This document shows, in pieces, positions 27,225-37,482 of a stretch of 64,000 nt of DNA. The stretch spans positions 54,451,074 to 54,515,073 of the forward strand of contig NC_087063.1 of NCBI RefSeq assembly GCF_963678635.1. The letters run 5' to 3'. The notes beneath the pieces are model-generated. The model saw only the letters and a program-made list of their open reading frames with translations, did not search any database and was not told the origin of the DNA. The position numbers were made by a program, and so were the translations under genes. This DNA is from Symsagittifera roscoffensis (Eukaryota; Xenacoelomorpha; Acoela; Convolutidae). Positions within the stretch are counted from its first letter, which is position 1, and every line of letters starts with the position of its first letter.

Positions 27225-27458
27225 TTATGTTTGCAAATGAAAATCTAAATTCATTGCTAATAAGACTCTAAATATAAAAGTTTGTGTTGGCTTTTGCCGT
27301 ACTATCATATAACTATTTGGTAAGTTTCTACTTTGTCGTATGTCGTCTCTGGTTCGAAGTCTTCTTCCAATTCCGGGTAGTTCTATTATCGTTCGGAATA
27401 TTGACTCTGATCTATTGAGTCGTAGAGACATTTCGATTAAATTATCGTCGTATAACAT
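27225..27458 (-). CDS. conserved leader ORF, 77 codons
   Basis: Starts ATG at 27458, about 65 bases after the primer site, and ends ...LDFHLQT. The product is basic, with MSLRLNRSESIFRT, RRLRTR and SYMIVRQKP. Diverged copies on the plus strand at 36093-36335 and 41939-42172 stay open to the same end (LDF) with in-frame length changes only, while two others (38318, 44761) have decayed. No family is recognised and there is no signal peptide. It could be a small regulatory protein, a first coding exon, or an upstream ORF that tunes gag translation. Confidence 0.55.
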   Translation of the reverse strand: MLYDDNLIEMSLRLNRSESIFRTIIELPGIGRRLRTRDDIRQSRNLPNSYMIVRQKPTQTFIFRVLLAMNLDFHLQT

Positions 27459-27521
27459 TTTGAAAATGTTTTGTCTAATTTCTAATCTATTTTTGGTTAA
27501 TTCTAAGCTATTAAGGTCTTG

Positions 27522-27543
27522 TTCGAGACTTATGGTCGCACCA
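27522..27543 (-). promoter_or_regulatory. primer binding site
   Basis: Two bases after the CA end of the 5' LTR the coding strand reads TGGTGCGACCATAAGTCTCG, which starts with TGG as required to pair with a tRNA CCA end. The old copies at 36005, 38230, 41547, 41871 and 44672 carry the same site with few changes. I could not assign the tRNA. Confidence 0.75.
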
Positions 27544-27706
27544 GATGAGTTAGGTCCGATGTGGTTAACTCATAGAGTAATTTCGGATAGGGTACACCGT
27601 CTGCTCGTCACGCTGTGACGGATAGGGTACACCGTCTGCTCGTCAATCTTATTTTCTGCCGGATAGATTTGTGCAACTTCTTAGTCTAATACCGATCCTA
27701 ATCTTA

Positions 27707-27714
27707 CTCTTATA
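27707..27714 (-). promoter_or_regulatory. 5' LTR TATA-like box
   Basis: TATAAGAG on the coding strand, the copy positioned to start genomic RNA. Conserved in the old LTRs. Confidence 0.6.
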
Positions 27715-27843
27715 CTATCTAGTCTCAGGTTGTTTAACTAGTCTCTGCTAGGCTCAATAGATCTAGGGTATACTGGTTTATTGCGGCTGCTGAAGTTCTC
27801 TTGGAGAGGCAACTAATTTCTAAGTTAAATTCAAATCTCTCTG

Positions 27844-27871
27844 GTGCTGAAATTACAAGTAATTTCAGCAC
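27844..27871. repeat. 13-bp palindrome in U3 (5' LTR)
   Basis: Identical to the palindrome at 9344-9371. Confidence 0.85.
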
Positions 27872-27986
27872 TTACAAATAAGTGGGTTGTTAGTTAGATG
27901 GATCATGATTGGTTAATATTAAATACTTTACAGTGGTAAAATATCTAATTTATCCAATCATAAAATGTAGTTTAGATCAGGTTCCA

Positions 27987-28090
27987 ATACAACTAATAAA
28001 ATTACACATCTCCGGTTTGATTGTTTGATTGTTTTCGACAAGAAAACAAGTCAAAAGGCATGTACACATGCAATCAAATTCTTAAGCACG
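27987..28090. repeat. target duplication ATAC and right remainder of 1.21 kb repeat copy 2
   Basis: ATAC (27987-27990) and then AACTAATAAAATTACAC...TTTGATTGTTTTCGA, matching copy 1 from 7832 to about 7930. It completes the repeat unit interrupted at 9076. Confidence 0.85.
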
Positions 28091-28099
28091 CATTTTCTG

Positions 28100-29760
28100 C
28101 GCCCTGAAGCAAAGCATCTTCTTTCTTGATTGTTTTTTTTTTATACAAAAAAGTATGGTTCTCGGAAATGTCAGCTTTTTGATTAGTTGACCCTTTTTTC
28201 TTTACTTTCCTTGCTTACCATCATGCCAAACCTGATATCATAGGTATAATCGAAACAACAGTTTGTTGAAGGCCCACCTTATTAATTCGCTATGCTCACT
28301 TGGTTGAAGAAAAAACTTATGGCCTTCAAACAAATCGAAGCTTTGTAACTTTGACCGTTTTTTGAAAGTATTTGACTTTTCTCGTGAAATATCATCCCAA
28401 ATCTGAGATTTAAGGTTCAATCGGAAATACAGGGTGCATGAATCCCTTTGTTATAAGCGACTACACAGTGTTATCATAGGTTCAATGTCAACTTTTTTTT
28501 TATTTGTTGGCCATTTTTTGGACTTTTCTGAGTCTGGTATCTCCTTGGGAAAACTGATTATCTCAAAGTTAAATACCCTTCTCAGACAAAGCCGAATTTT
28601 TCAAAAAAACATTTTTAGTGCAGTATCAGTAAAGCTAATTCATTCAATATCAAGCGCGTACCTCCAGCATTAGCTGGGTTTTAGTTGTCTTTCGTTGAAA
28701 GAAACAAAAATTTTCGTTTCAACTATTTTTTTTCCAATGCTTAGATTTTTTCGACACAAGTTTCTTTTGTTTGTGTTGTATGGCAAGTTGTATTGCTCTT
28801 CGCCTCTGTCCTTTATATTGACCTAGTAGTCTCTTGATGCGTCGTTTGATGAACAAAAAATTTTTTATGTGCGTTTATATTTTTTTTTTGAATTTTTTGA
28901 GGTAACGCAATTGCTTGAGACGACAATAGCTTGTCGTTCGATTTTTGCAATGTAGAGTTTTTTTGCTTCTACGGACTGTCATCCGTCTGTTCATTTTTAT
29001 CGGCTTAGTTTCCGTTGCCCGGCTTTTGACTTTTCTCGAGAACTACTATCCCAAATCTGAGAGTTTAGGTTCAATTGGAAATACAGGGTGAGTGAATCCC
29101 TTCTGTATAAGCTACTACGATATATATTTTGATAAAAAACTATGATTCTCGGAAATTGCATTTTTTTGATTTTTTGACCTTTTTTTGGACTTTTCTACGT
29201 ATGGTATCTCATTGGGAGAATTGATTATCTCAAAATAATTACCCTTCTCAGACAAAGTCGAATTTTTCAAAACACATTTTTTGTGCAGCATTATTGAAGC
29301 TAATTCATTCGATACCAAGCGCGTACCTCAAGCATAAGCGGGGTTTTAGTTGTTTTTCGTTGAAAGAAACAAACATTTTTGGGTCAAACTTGTTTTTTTC
29401 CAATGTTTAATTTTTTTCGACATATGTTTTTTATGTTTGTGTTGTATCGCTCTTCGCCTCTGTCTTTTATATTGACTAAGTGGTCTCTTGATGCATCGTT
29501 TGATGAACAAAAAAAAGCTTTTATCTGCTTTTATAATTTATAAGGATTCTCGTAAATAATAAAATTTTGATTTATTGACTGTTTTTTTAGACTTTTCTTG
29601 CTTACTATCCTGTCATATCTGATATCATAGGTTTAACCATTGGTTTAAAGTCAATTTTCTGATTTGTTGACAGTATTTGGACTTTTCTTGCTAACTATCT
29701 TGCCATATCTGATATCATAAGTGCAACCGGAACAACAGTTTGCTTAAAGCTTACTGTAGC
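28100..29760. repeat. degenerate tandem repeats between the provirus and the minisatellite
   Basis: A block with GACTTTTCTCG...ATCCCAAATCTGAGA...TTCAATCGGAAATACAGGGTG at about 28373-28466 is repeated at 29029-29118, a period near 655 bp. Copies of the 640-bp family landmark (GCGTACCT...AGC) lie at 28658 and 29318. A shorter motif, GACTTTTCTTGCTTACTATC...CATATCTGATATCATA, recurs near 28197, 29592 and 29681. No gene is supported. Confidence 0.6.
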
Positions 29761-29879
29761 TGCAAAAAAGAGGAACGTTCTTGGCGCATTGCTTTTTAGC
29801 GTACACCAAATATCATTCGGAATTAATTTCATTAGGGTTTCAGATTGTGTTCAATTGGCATAAGTTTTCACTTTCGGAT

Positions 29880-31560
29880 CATCTCGTAAAACTGTTCAAA
29901 TTGGGATCTTTGGATCAATAAAAACTCATATTGTGATCATTTGGTATACAAAGTGATGAGTAGATATACACAGGGATCAAAAGATTTACATTAGATCAAA
30001 GTTATACATAGGAACCATTTTTTATCAAACGGATCATACGTTACACAGGGCTTCATGAGTTTTATATAGGTTTCATAAGTTATACAAAGGAATCATCAGT
30101 TATTCAAAAGGATCGAAACTTCTACATTGGGATAAGTAATTAGTTTTAGGGTTAATTACCATAGATAGAAAATCCTTGGTTTCACATAGGGCTCATTAGT
30201 TTTCATTTTGAACCTTACTTTTGCAGGGGGATCATAAGATATACATTGGATTTCTTAAATTTATATAGGTATCATTAATTGTATAAAGGGATCATAAGAT
30301 ACAGATAGGGACCGTTACATATACATTGGGATCATAGATACAAAAAAATATCCTTTATTATACAAAGTGACCGTCATTTATACACAGGGACCTTTGATTA
30401 TCTATATGGATATTAGTGATACATCAGAATCATTAGTTATACATTAGATACAAATAAATATCATTAGTTATACATAGTTATCATCATGAAAAGATAGGGA
30501 TTTTTAGTTATACATAAGGATTAATAGCACACTATGGGAGCATTAGTTAGACATGATGATCTTCAGGGATCATCTATACATTTTGATCCTAGCTTTTGTC
30601 GGAAGGAATAAAAAGATTTGGAAAAAATGCCATAAAAAATGTGTGCAAAAGTTTGAGTACAAAACATTCATTGGGTCCATTGCCAACCATTTTTTGAATG
30701 GGACTATTGGGTTTCATTAAATACCAGATGGCTATTGGTTGTCATAAAAAACAAGGTAACCATTACGTTCTATACCCTTTGCTCATTCATCAATGAAAAG
30801 CCTCATCAAAATAAATTATGTTCAACTACTAGCGGTGAACATTTCATGCTATTAAAAACAAAACGCCATTTCAGTCCGGATAAGAATACCTTTCAAATTG
30901 AAACGAAGGAATCCTTAGTGATAAATAGGGATCATTAGTTATACGTTGTGCTCATTGGAAATAAATAAATATCGTTAGTTATACATAATGATCATCATGT
31001 ATACATAGGGACCTTAGTTATCCGTGGCAATAATTTGTTCTCTATAGGCATAATTAGTTTTACATAGGCATCACTAATGATACAAAGGGATCTCTAGTTA
31101 TACTTAGGGTTCATTGGTTATTCAGATGTATCAATAATTATACAAAGGGATGATTAGTTATACATAGTGATCATGGGTTACATATACCAAGTAGTAATTT
31201 TATAAAGTGATCATCTGTTATACATGGGAACATGAGTGATACATAGTAGTCCTTACTTCTACATTTCGAAACTTAGATAAACACTGGAATCATTGGATGC
31301 AAACCAAGATCGTTTGTTATACATAGGCCTCATCATTTATACATAGGGATAATACGTTTTACAGAGGGATCATTACTGATACACAGGGAACATTAGATAG
31401 ACGTACGGATCGTTAGGGATCGTCAATACATTTTGATTCTAATTGTTGGTGGAAAGAAGAAAAATGTTTCGGAATAAATATACAAACTTTTTGTGTGTGT
31501 GGTTGCAAAGAACGTGAGCATTGAATTTACATAGGGATCATTCCACATCAATTAGTTATT
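29880..31560. repeat. degenerate ~20 bp minisatellite
   Basis: The phrase GGGATCATTAGTTATACATA and variants (ATAGGGATCATTA, ATACATAGGGAC) recur dozens of times, mutated and interrupted. One interruption is the 30600-30900 stretch with GGAATAAAAAGATTTGG and TAACCATTACGTTCTATACC, a version of which returns at 31450-31650. No coding potential. Confidence 0.75.
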
Positions 31561-33560
31561 GGAACTAATGGTTATCACAAAAAACCCGATGACTGCTGGT
31601 TGTCAAAGATTACAAGATGACCATTACTATCTATGCCTTTCGATCATCCATTGTTGCCGAAGCAACTAAGTTTTCCCAATCTTTGTAAATCAAAAGTCAC
31701 TGTGATCACACATCTGTAATCTTATTGATATAGAAACTCTCGAAACAAACCAGAACTAAGAAAACTAACTCTTGGAGCCATGTTTTGACGTAAGGTGACA
31801 AGTCAACTACATGTTTTGGCGAGCAAAAAAGCCGATCTCATCAATTTTTCTACAGCTTTACACATCAGAGAAATTTTTTAAAGCTACGAAAGAAAACAAT
31901 GCCCCCTTTTGTGGAATTTTTGGTAAAATTTCTGCAAATAGTTTTGTTTGGTAATTTGGGTAAATTCTTTAAATTCTACAAAGCAGCGATACAACACAGC
32001 GACACAATACAGCAATATAATACAATCAATCCAACGATACAATACAGTGGTACAAATGTATATTCTGTAAATGTTTTGAATACTCGTTCGAAAGATTAGA
32101 TTCTCATCTTTCAATTGTATGGTACTGACAATTTCTGTACAATGATCCCGTTGTGAATATTTCTTTAAATATTGGATGGTTAACTTGGTTTGAAATACTT
32201 TTACATTCAGCTGGAATTCGGATTTCTCCTTCATTAAAACTAGAAAAAAAGAAGAAAACAAAACAAAAGGAAGAGGAATAGTTGAACCAAATAGAAGCGA
32301 AAGAAAACCAAGATTAGATGTGGGCGAATACATTTATTAAAATTTAACCCCGGAATCTCTTGAATTTTTTTTCACAATTTTTGAAAAAAAATCTAGAATA
32401 AAAAAGCATACTCGAGTTTTTGTTTTTGTATTAGTTTTTGTTTTGTCCCGTCCGCAAATATTTTGACAACTTATTTCAAGCCCCACCCCAGAAAACAACT
32501 ATGGCGTATTTGACTGTTAAAGAGATAACCAAAATCCCATTCCGAACACGCTGAAAACAAACAACCTTTTGTATTTTTATTGGTAATCCAGCTTTTTATA
32601 ATATAATCTTAGTTCCCAAAACATAACAACTACTTGTACGTCAAAGCAAAAATTGAATTCAACATTTAAAAGCAAACAAAACAAATAAAATTTTCTTGAA
32701 TTTTATCAGTAACTCGTCTTGTTAAAATGTATTTTGACATAATAAAAAGTAACAAATATACTGACAATTGATGTTGCAGATTTGACTACTATGTCTAGTG
32801 AAAATGTCGGCTAGAAATGCCTTTGGTAATCGCAATTAATAACAGTTTAGTGTTGCCATTTAGTAGGATTTTAAAATAATACCTCCTCAAAACTTGAAGT
32901 GAGACTTGAATTACAGATCGTTTTTTTTATGCGGACTTCTTCAAAACATAACAAACAATCTATTTGACACTTCAGAGAGCAACTCTGTGATGATTTTTTA
33001 TCAATTTTTTTTCGGCTGTTATTGCACATGACAGAAATGTAAATCATAAATTGGCTAGAAGTATATACAAATATTGCAATTAAAGTTGTCATCTGAATTG
33101 GTTTTGAAACTACCACCTTATAACTGGAACCTAGACTTGAACAGAAGATAATTAGGTTTTGGTGGACCTAAACAAAAACATAACAAGGAATTTCTCTGAC
33201 AGTTCATAACACAACTCTTTCATTGCTTTTCAAATGCCTGAATTGTACAACATGATAACAAAAATCATAATATATAGACTTAGACCAAACTTTCATTAGA
33301 AAATATTTTAAAAAAAAACTTTTTCTAAATCATAATCGATTCCTGTTTTTGTTTAATTTTCCTTTTTTGTAAGTAATTTGCCCATCGCCCTGCTCGGTTT
33401 TTAAAGCCGTTCTCACAATCTTCTTGCGACAGGATCTTCGACGGACAACATCATTAGCAAAAAAAGCTATGTCAGCGTTGAACAAATTCCGCATTCACCA
33501 AATGCAACTCAATGGATTTCTCGACTTCTTGGAGAAAAAATCCTGCTGAATAAAATCAAT
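31561..33560. other. A+T-rich region, no supported gene
   Basis: Short simple stretches such as GATACAACACAGCGACACAATACAG near 31990. About 32880-33070 and 33130-33280 are a degenerate direct duplication (ACTTGAA...CATAACAA...GACA...CTCT...CATGA...AAATCATAA). Frames at 31884-32333 and 32871-33116 show no motif. Confidence 0.4.
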
Positions 33561-33581
33561 TTGTACTTGATTTCCTTAGTA

Positions 33582-33929
33582 ATGGCAGCGAAAACCAGAC
33601 TACAGGAACTCATTCAACTGTCAGCGGAGATCATGGACACCGGATCGCCCGAAGAAATTAAGTTTGTCACGTCAACAGCTACAGACATCGCAGTACGCCT
33701 CTTACTATTACAGAGTGAGATCAACGATAAAGATTCACTACCCCAATACAACGCACAACTTGTCCACGACTTCGAGAGAAGAAACATGAAATCAGACAAC
33801 GCGCACGCCGACATGGCCCCATCATCTATTCCCGACAATCGTCGAGCAGAAACAAGCTATTCACTTCCAGACGATCGGCGAGCAGAAACATGCCAACAGA
33901 TACGACTTTGCGAACCACAATGCACATAA
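33582..33929 (+). CDS. unrecognised ORF, possible element protein
   Basis: The first ATG is at 33582 (MAAKTRLQELIQLSAEIMD); about 115 codons. The N-terminal 70 residues look helical and the rest contains a short internal duplication (IPDNRRAET, LPDDRRAET). Base composition is less A+T-rich than the flanks, which supports real coding. A helical N-terminus followed by FERR vaguely recalls the start of BEL/Pao Gag proteins, but I would not name it. A small frame just upstream (33469, MSALNKFRIHQMQLNGFLDF) may belong to the same gene in another phase. Confidence 0.35.
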   Translation: MAAKTRLQELIQLSAEIMDTGSPEEIKFVTSTATDIAVRLLLLQSEINDKDSLPQYNAQLVHDFERRNMKSDNAHADMAPSSIPDNRRAETSYSLPDDRRAETCQQIRLCEPQCT

Positions 33930-34342
33930 AACGACTTACATCATCATCCTAGACATTCTCAACCTAACCTGCGCTCAGAAATAACCCACAAGTAGTTCGA
34001 AAGCAACGAACAACCGACAAACAGACAAGATGTTTTCACAGAGACAAGAATGTTTAACAAGAGTCCTCATCCCCTCTTGTTTGCAAACAATAACGCTTTT
34101 TCTCAATGCCAGCAATACAAACGAATGATTGTCAATATCTTCGGAGATGCAGGTACACAGCTTAGTACGGATACAACAATCGAGGTTGGGGACGATGTAA
34201 GTTCGTAAAGTGTAGTCTACAACCAACAGCAGCCCAATACAGAAAACAGCACAGTGTAAACAGCAGGGTTGCAAAGCCCAACGTTTACATTTACTATTCC
34301 GCAACCTCATCGCCTAATGCAAGCGGGATTACCCGAGCAGCC

Positions 34343-34792
34343 TTGCGACACTATCGATCTCGGAAGCCATCTCACAACAAGCACATCATGCCACAAGAAA
34401 AAATTTTCCAATCTCATCTGCAGCCACATTTAACTGAACAGTCTTCACACTATGAGTTACCAAACCAGAAACAGCAAACTGGCAAACAAACAAAATCTTA
34501 CACAAATGAATGGTTCTACAGGCCCCACAACCCCAACAACCAAACTGTAAATGATTTTCAATCGGAAAAACATATAGCGACATCCTCTTGTATAGTTCGA
34601 ACTCCTGCAATGCGAACCAAAGGACATCAGTCAGTAAAAACTGAAGCTTTTTGGCCAAGTTACAATTCAGACAAACATTCATTAAGATTTGATTTTTTTC
34701 CAAACAATTTCAACGCTAGCAGATATTCTGATCAGATCTCGAAAGGACATTGCTCATCAAAAACGAAAATTGAATTTGAAGCTAAAAAATAG
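34343..34792 (+). CDS. unrecognised polar ORF
   Basis: 149 codons, His/Ser/Asn/Gln-rich and basic, without a membrane segment. It follows 33582-33929 on the same strand after about 410 bp that read open on the opposite strand (33975-34310). The start used may not be an internal ATG of a longer product. It could be part of the same broken element as the preceding ORF. Confidence 0.25.
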   Translation: MRHYRSRKPSHNKHIMPQEKIFQSHLQPHLTEQSSHYELPNQKQQTGKQTKSYTNEWFYRPHNPNNQTVNDFQSEKHIATSSCIVRTPAMRTKGHQSVKTEAFWPSYNSDKHSLRFDFFPNNFNASRYSDQISKGHCSSKTKIEFEAKK

Positions 34793-35073
34793 TTTTCATA
34801 CAGTTTGCATATATGAAAATTGTATGATAACCATTTTTTCATAAAAGGCAAGATGTTCAGAATAAAGTTAAAACTTGTTTTTAATCAAATTTAAAGTAAT
34901 TAAGAGTGCTTTTGCTCAATTTAAAACACCTTGCTCATCAAAAACGAGGTTTTCAAACCAAGTTTTTTTGCTCAGTTTTAATCGTCACAAATTGTTAATC
35001 GTCACAAAACGACGAGTAAAACAGAGATCCCGAAGGTCGGAGCCACACAGTTCTTCTTCTCCGAAAATGACTC

Positions 35074-35114
35074 GGGGTTGGTTGGGGTTAGGGTTAGGTG
35101 AGGATTAGGGTTTG
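35074..35114 (+). repeat. short interstitial telomere-like tract
   Basis: GGGGTTGGTTGGGGTTAGGG, then TTAGG and GATTAGGGTTTG: about 40 bases of imperfect TTAGGG-type repeats, very unlike the surrounding A+T-rich sequence. Confidence 0.5.
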
Positions 35115-35634
35115 CTAAGAATAATTTCCCAATTTTTGGAAAACAGAATGGAAAAAAAATTTCTAGCCACAACAATTCTCTTTGGATCAACTCTGAATAA
35201 CTGACGCAATATTCGTCTTTGGGATATCAAAGCATGTTTGTTCATCCATTTATCAAGCGATACTCATGATTTATCTCATTCTGTTTTGATAATTTAGGCT
35301 AAAAAATTTAGAGTCCTTAGTCGCTTGTTTGCTCAGACTGTTGCAAGAGTATTGATATGATATATTGAAAAAGCGGTGATGAAAATTACAATAAACCGAA
35401 GCTCATTTATGCTATTTCGAAAATGTTTGAGGTTTTTGATTTTACAGCAGCTCAAATTGTCCGTATCTATTTTCTGATTCATGTTCAATTAGTTTTTCGA
35501 AATAAGTTATAATCCAAATTGTCATTTTAAGCAGGGCATATCAAACTTTTACTACAATTGTCCCAAAATTTATGATTATAATGAAAAAAAAACTAAATTC
35601 CAAGTTTGCAGGAAAAAACTCATTTGCGATGTAT

Positions 35635-36002
35635 TGGACCTAGTTCTAAATTAGTATTTATAATTGAGTATAAATAAAATTATTTTGTTAATAAAACTAT
35701 CACTATAAAATATTTCTAACTAACCAATCATATTCCATCTCTAGCATTGACACTTGTATTTTCAGCACCAGAACAGATTGAACAAAACTTAGAATACAGT
35801 TGTCCTCCTTCTGGATAAACTCCAAGAACTAACACGCGGAAACCAGTATACACTAGATCTATTGAGACTAGGAGATATAAGTGTAAGATTAAGATTGGTA
35901 TTAGACTAAGAAGTTCCACGAATCTAACCGGCTGAAAAAAAGAGCGTGACAGTGTACCTTGTCTTAATTTACTCTATGAGTGGAGACCAACGGTCATATT
36001 CA
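35635..36002 (+). repeat. old LTR A
   Basis: From TGGACCTAG to GGTCATATTCA, followed by TCTGGTGCGACCATAA (primer site). Half of the U3 palindrome is deleted (GACACTTGTATTTTCAGCACC). Confidence 0.8.
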
Positions 36003-36092
36003 TCTGGTGCGACCATAATCCTCAAACAAGACCTGAACTAACTTGGAATTAGACAATTAAACTTACAAATTGACAATCGCAAAATTGCAAAA

Positions 36093-36335
36093 GTGTTAAT
36101 TGGAAGAAACAATTTAGTAGAAATGTCTCTACGTCTCAATAGAATTACGCCAATTTTCCAAACAATGCGAGAAAAACCTTGTATTGCAAGAAGACCAAGA
36201 TCAAGGCGTGAACAACGATCAGGAAACGGACCAATCTACTACATGATAGTACAACGAAAACCGGAACAAGTTTTTATATTTAGAATACTCTATGCAGCAA
36301 ATTTAGATTTTCTGTTTTTATATGAGATCAAATAA
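36093..36335 (+). CDS. leader ORF, diverged copy A
   Basis: 80 codons still open; it begins at GTG, or at the ATG of MSLRLNRITPIFQT. It keeps SLRLNR, YMIV-x-x-KP, FIFR and NLDF of the copy at 27225-27458 with one in-frame codon difference. Confidence 0.5.
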   Translation: MLIGRNNLVEMSLRLNRITPIFQTMREKPCIARRPRSRREQRSGNGPIYYMIVQRKPEQVFIFRILYAANLDFLFLYEIK

Positions 36336-36659
36336 CAAACACCGAAAAAGACAATTACAACAAAACAAAATCTAATTATAAATTTTTTTTTTCAAAAAGA
36401 CGAAACGCAGTCTTAGAATCAGAAACAATCACAATACGGGAACTTGAAGACTTGAAAGATTCAAAAAAAAGAATAACCTAATAGAAAACAAAAATATTAA
36501 TTTGACTCAGAAGCTACAACACCATCATCAATTAAAGGAAAACGCAAAATAAAGAAATCATACATTAACAAACCACAACGACTATATAATTGAAATCAAC
36601 ATATAAGACATTTTGAAAGTTGCACATTAACAGTTCTACTATACCAAAAACGATAGAAT

Positions 36660-37204
36660 ACAATAAAAATTTCGACGATAACTCGATGCTTTCAATTTTG
36701 TATACAACCACAAAAAGATCCCGCCCGAGGATGGTCAGTACAATTTGTCAGAACTTACTAGCCCATAAAAGAACTTAATAGCTCAGAAAAAAGAAATAGC
36801 CCATATAACCAAGAATTTTTTAAAATCAGGATAAACCAACAAATTTTTGATCCCTATCTCAAAGGTATACGTCATATTACATCATAATACGGTATATTAA
36901 CAATTGAAATAATTTCACCACAACCTTATCACCCAACACATAAAATACAAACAGATGATTTAGATTTGGAAATCTCGAAAGTTTTCACAGACTATATAAA
37001 AAATATACAACACCAAAACCCACAAAGAGCAATTTCGTTATTCACAAATGATGATTTTTCAATTATTTGTAGCTATATATCTATATTAGACTTGAAAAAA
37101 AAACACAAAAACGAGTCACCGCCTCAAAACATCCCGGCACTCAATTTTAAGACGAGAAATCTAACTTTTTTAAAAATTTTAGATACAATCCGTGAAAAAG
37201 ATAA
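36660..37204 (+). pseudogene. gag: gag N-terminal remnant A
   Basis: Matches residues of the intact Gag frame, best at 36966-37190 (DLDLEISKVFTDYIKNIQ, then SLFTND). It stops where the MITE-like element begins, just after IREK. Confidence 0.7.
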
Positions 37205-37482
37205 AGACAGTTCAGCCTGAGACAATTCAGCCAGTTTTTAAATTGATAGATTCGAAAGACAAAATTCGGAGTTGGGGTTATTTATCAATTTAAGGTCACC
37301 GGTGGGCGATAACCGGCTGTAAATTGCAGATAGAGTCCTACCCTCTGATGGCAAGCTCGCCGCATGATAGCGCGACTGCGGCGGTCACAATTAGTGGCTG
37401 AATTGACTCCGGCCGATTTGTCTGCAATTGGCTGAATTGTCTGAATTTCAAGTCGGCTGAATTGTCTTTGACCGAAATGTCT
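37205..37482. mobile_element. MITE-like element with 28-bp terminal inverted repeats (copy A)
   Basis: The left end AGACAGTTCAGCCTGAGACA... and the reverse complement of the right end AGACATTTCGGTCAAAGACA... agree at about 23 of 28 positions. The 13-mer AGACAATTCAGCC recurs inside both ends. The interior is G+C-richer than the surroundings. Left flank is gag, right flank is the flank module, so no target duplication can be read. Copies lie at 40520-40802 and 44122-44405. Confidence 0.65.

Larger units (their letters stand above)
9077..27986 (-). mobile_element. 18.9 kb env-bearing Ty3/gypsy-type provirus, structurally complete
   Basis: Bounded by LTRs of 410 bp (left) and 441 bp (right) that start TG and end CA on either strand, with ATAC duplicated on both sides. 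A tRNA-like primer site follows the 5' LTR and a purine tract precedes the 3' LTR. The coding strand is minus: leader ORF, basic ORF, gag, PR-RT-RNase H-integrase, two membrane ORFs, ORF-X, env, ORF-Y, ORF-Z. The PR-RT-RH-IN order and a D,D(35)E integrase with a GPY module place it in the Ty3/gypsy (Metaviridae) lineage. LTRs differ by two substitutions plus one 31-bp net duplication, so insertion is recent. Its genes nonetheless carry about ten frameshifts or stops. It is far longer than usual for this group. Confidence 0.93.
27546..27986 (-). repeat. 5' LTR (441 bp)
   Basis: Same ends as the 3' LTR. It differs by two substitutions and by a tandem duplication of CGGATAGGGTACACCGTCTG... (27584-27610 and 27619-27645, with eight bases between) in the U5/R part, for a net 31 bases. 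It contains the palindrome at 27844-27871. Confidence 0.93.
35340..37482 (+). mobile_element. composite unit A: flank module, LTR, leader ORF, basic ORF and gag remnants, MITE-like element
   Basis: First of three tandem units with the same order. The flank module is 35340-35634, the LTR 35635-36002, the primer site near 36005, the leader ORF 36093-36335, basic-ORF debris about 36340-36640, the gag start about 36660-37204 and the MITE-like end 37205-37482. It lacks about 1.2 kb of leader that units B and C retain. Sequence is clearly related to, but well diverged from, the 18.9 kb provirus. Confidence 0.8.

Noticed and set aside
27522-27543. Naming the primer tRNA
   Set aside because: The site is well placed, but the implied acceptor end (GGTCGCACCA) did not match a tRNA I could recall with confidence.
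29880-31560. CRISPR-like array
   Set aside because: The repeats are degenerate, contiguous and without spacers, in a eukaryotic context.
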